Assembly (NCBI GenBank): GCA_043746555.1
Contig: JAYTQU010000021.1
Span: forward strand, 1-7,489
Direction of reading: 5' to 3'
Source of the DNA: CAZQYC01 sp043746555
Lineage (GTDB): Bacteria > Pseudomonadota > Gammaproteobacteria > Steroidobacterales > Steroidobacteraceae
DNA: 7,489 nt
Part shown: positions 5,995 to 7,489 of the stretch, piece after piece
Position numbering within the stretch: position 1 is the first letter of the stretch
Layout: each line of letters starts with the position of its first letter
Notes under the pieces: model-generated
Told to the model about the DNA's origin: nothing
Databases searched by the model: none
The model's input: the letters and a program-made list of their open reading frames with translations, nothing else
Made by a program: the position numbers and the translations under genes

Positions 5995-6729
5995 CTATTC
6001 GCTTCGACGGCTGGTGCGCAGTTTCACTTGTTTTTCGACATCGTCGAGACGCACGTGACGCACATCTTTGCCGTACACCATATAGATCACGTATTCGCAA
6101 ATATTCTTGGCGTGATCGCCGATACGCTCGATGGCCCGCGCCACCCAAAGCACATCCAAGGCGCGGCGAATGGTGCGCGGGTCTTCCATCATGAAGGTAA
6201 TACACTGACGTTGAATCGCTTCGTACTCCTCGTCCACCAAGCGATCCTTCTTTGCGACCGCGACGGCGGCTTCCGGATCTAAGCGCGCGAACGCATCGAG
6301 CGCCTCGTGCAGCATATCGGCGACTAAGCGGCCGATGTGCTTGATTTCGCGATAGCGATCGCTAGGCGCTTCCATCGCCGCTAGGCGTGCGCCGATGTAG
6401 CCGATCTTCTCCGCTTCATCGCCCATGCGTTCCAAGTCGGTGATGGTCTTGATCACCGCCACGATCAATCGCAAATCCGAAGCGGCCGGACTTCGAGTGG
6501 CCAACACTCGACTACAGTCGTCATCGATGGCGACCTCCATGGCGTTGACCTTGTGATCGTTGCGCGCGACTTCTTCGCCCGCACGACTGTCACCTTCAAC
6601 TAGCGCTTCTACCGCGCGCTTGAGTTGCTCTTCAACCAACCCACCCATTTGCAGCACGTTGGTGCGAATCCGTTCCAAATCGTCGTTGAAGCGACTCAGG
6701 ATGTGATGCGTCAGATCGGATTTTTCCAT
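5995..6729 (-). CDS. phoU: Phosphate-signalling regulator PhoU
   Basis: PhoU is a cytoplasmic, mostly helical protein that links the Pst importer to the PhoR/PhoB two-component system and restrains Pho signalling when phosphate is ample. The 244 residues contain the two-fold repeat of the family: helices beginning SRFNDDLERIRTNVLQMGG (12-30), the first metal-binding motif DLERMGDEAEKI (98-109, with Glu100 and Asp104) and the second AIERIGDHAKNI (199-210, with Glu201 and Asp205), then the usual EYVIYMVYGKDVRH end. I chose the ATG at 6729; a TTG at 6744 would add five residues but fits the family less well. GGGG lies 9 bases before the ATG. It follows pstA by 92 bases, where pstB would normally intervene, and runs into dsbB after 3 bases. 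Confidence 0.96.
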   Translation of the reverse strand: MEKSDLTHHILSRFNDDLERIRTNVLQMGGLVEEQLKRAVEALVEGDSRAGEEVARNDHKVNAMEVAIDDDCSRVLATRSPAASDLRLIVAVIKTITDLERMGDEAEKIGYIGARLAAMEAPSDRYREIKHIGRLVADMLHEALDAFARLDPEAAVAVAKKDRLVDEEYEAIQRQCITFMMEDPRTIRRALDVLWVARAIERIGDHAKNICEYVIYMVYGKDVRHVRLDDVEKQVKLRTSRRSE

Positions 6730-6771
6730 AGCGTGTAGCCCCAAAAAAGGTAGGTCTCAGAAAGTAAGCCC

Positions 6772-6783
6772 GTCATGCATGAC
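6772..6783. repeat. Perfect 12-bp palindrome between pstA and phoU
   Basis: GTCATGCATGAC is a perfect palindrome midway in the pstA-phoU spacer. On the phoU strand it forms part of CTGTCAT, a consensus Pho half-site, but the partner half 11 bases on does not match. It could be an operator for a dimeric regulator; no function can be assigned. Confidence 0.4.
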
Positions 6784-6802
6784 AGTCTCTACGACACATC
6801 GA

Positions 6803-6829
6803 TCAATCTACTCGGTTCAATCTACTCGG
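6803..6829. repeat. 13-bp direct repeat, 14-bp period, overlapping the pstA stop
   Basis: TCAATCTACTCGG occurs at 6803-6815 and 6817-6829 with one base between. The right-hand copy contains the pstA stop codon; the left-hand copy lies beyond it, so the duplication does not alter the protein. It looks like slippage or a rearrangement scar. Confidence 0.8.
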
Positions 6830-7489
6830 AGCGATTCTGCGGGTCGCCAAACAGCGACGCTACCGTGCGCGCAACGATGCTAAGTATCAACACAAACAGC
6901 GTAATGATCAGCGCGCCTGACCAGGCTAACGACTGCCAATCCTTATATGGACTCATCGCATATGTGAAGATCACAGTCGGCAAGTTTGCCATCGGCTGAT
7001 TTAAGTTCGAATTCCAGTACTGATTGCCGAATGCGGTGAACAGTAGCGGAGCGGTCTCTCCGCTTACGCGCGCCACGGCAAGCAAAACGCCGGTCAATAG
7101 TCCGCTTCGCGCCGCGGGATACACAATACTTGCGATGGTTCGCCAAGGTTGCGCGCCCAATGCCGCGGAGGCTTGCCGCATGCTCTCCGGAACTAGACGC
7201 AACATATCTTCGGCCGTTCGAACCGTCACCGGGATAACAATGATGCTGAGCGCAACGGCACCCGCGATCGCCGAAAAATGCCCCATGCGCACGACCATTA
7301 TCGTGTAGACAAACAAGCCCACGACAATCGATGGAGCGCTCAGCAAAACATCGTTGATGAATCGAATAACTACGCTCGCGCGCGCTCTGCGACCATACTC
7401 GGCAAGATAAGTTGCGGCTAGGATGCCGATGGGCGCGCCAATCGCCACGCCGACGCCGGTCATAAGGACGCTGCCAAAGATTGCATTCA
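6822..7489 (-). CDS. pstA: Phosphate ABC transporter permease PstA, 5'-truncated by window edge
   Basis: PstA forms, with PstC, the inner-membrane channel of the Pst phosphate importer. The frame stays open to the window edge (Asn-Ala-Ile-Phe-Gly-Ser precede the Met at 7463), so the start lies outside; about 221 of the usual 280-300 residues are present. The family segments PIGILAATYLAEYGR and NDVLLSAPSIVVGLFVY are clear, and the cytoplasmic EAA-type loop that contacts PstB reads RQASAALGAQPWRT followed by YPAARSGLLTG. About five membrane spans are visible, ending in SLAWSGALIITLFVLILSIVAR. It should be preceded by pstC, and often pstS, outside the window. The gene directly after it is phoU, not pstB. 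Confidence 0.96.
   Translation of the reverse strand, partial: NAIFGSVLMTGVGVAIGAPIGILAATYLAEYGRRARASVVIRFINDVLLSAPSIVVGLFVYTIMVVRMGHFSAIAGAVALSIIVIPVTVRTAEDMLRLVPESMRQASAALGAQPWRTIASIVYPAARSGLLTGVLLAVARVSGETAPLLFTAFGNQYWNSNLNQPMANLPTVIFTYAMSPYKDWQSLAWSGALIITLFVLILSIVARTVASLFGDPQNRSE

Noticed and set aside
5660..6205. 181-residue minus-strand frame across phoU and dsbB
   Set aside because: It is out of frame with two clearly recognisable genes and its product looks like arginine-rich shadow translation.
6727..6744. TTG start for PhoU at 6744
   Set aside because: The ATG at 6729 gives a start typical of the family and has a GGGG at usable distance; the TTG adds five unsupported residues.

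Overview
The window looks like ordinary chromosomal DNA from a Gram-negative proteobacterium, most likely a gammaproteobacterium. This rests on a porin with a signal peptide and terminal Phe, a DsbB, a DapE of the succinylase branch, and a PstB that resembles gammaproteobacterial forms as I remember them. The genus cannot be named from the sequence alone. I see no tRNA, rRNA, CRISPR array, insertion sequence or phage gene.

Layout: (1) Positions 1-681 (+) are the 3' end of etfA, followed by a hairpin terminator. (2) Positions 682-1106 are a long leader carrying a near-consensus Pho box and a -10 element. They lead into an outer-membrane porin (1107-2189, +) that ends at a strong UUCG-loop terminator. 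(3) Positions 2324-3211 (-) are pstB, the ATPase of the phosphate ABC importer, standing alone. The 387-base divergent spacer upstream holds two degenerate Pho-box-like sites on the pstB strand and a perfect 13-bp tandem repeat. (4) Positions 3599-4750 (+) are dapE. (5) Positions 4810-5394 (-) are a Uma2-family (DUF820) protein. (6) From the right edge leftwards on the minus strand run pstA (partial), phoU and dsbB; phoU and dsbB are 3 bases apart.

The theme is phosphate starvation. A putative Pho-controlled porin would bring anions across the outer membrane. PstA and PstB are the permease and motor of the Pst importer, and PhoU links that importer to PhoR/PhoB signalling. The unusual point is architecture. 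The common order is pstS-pstC-pstA-pstB-phoU, but here phoU follows pstA directly. pstB lies about 3 kb away, on the far side of dsbB, the Uma2 gene and dapE, with what may be its own Pho sites. DsbB, which supports disulfide formation in periplasmic enzymes such as alkaline phosphatase, is tightly linked to phoU.

I do not find a clearly new biological system. The best leads are the split pst locus, the Pho boxes, the phoU-dsbB pairing, and a possible alternative RNA structure over the Uma2 ribosome binding site.
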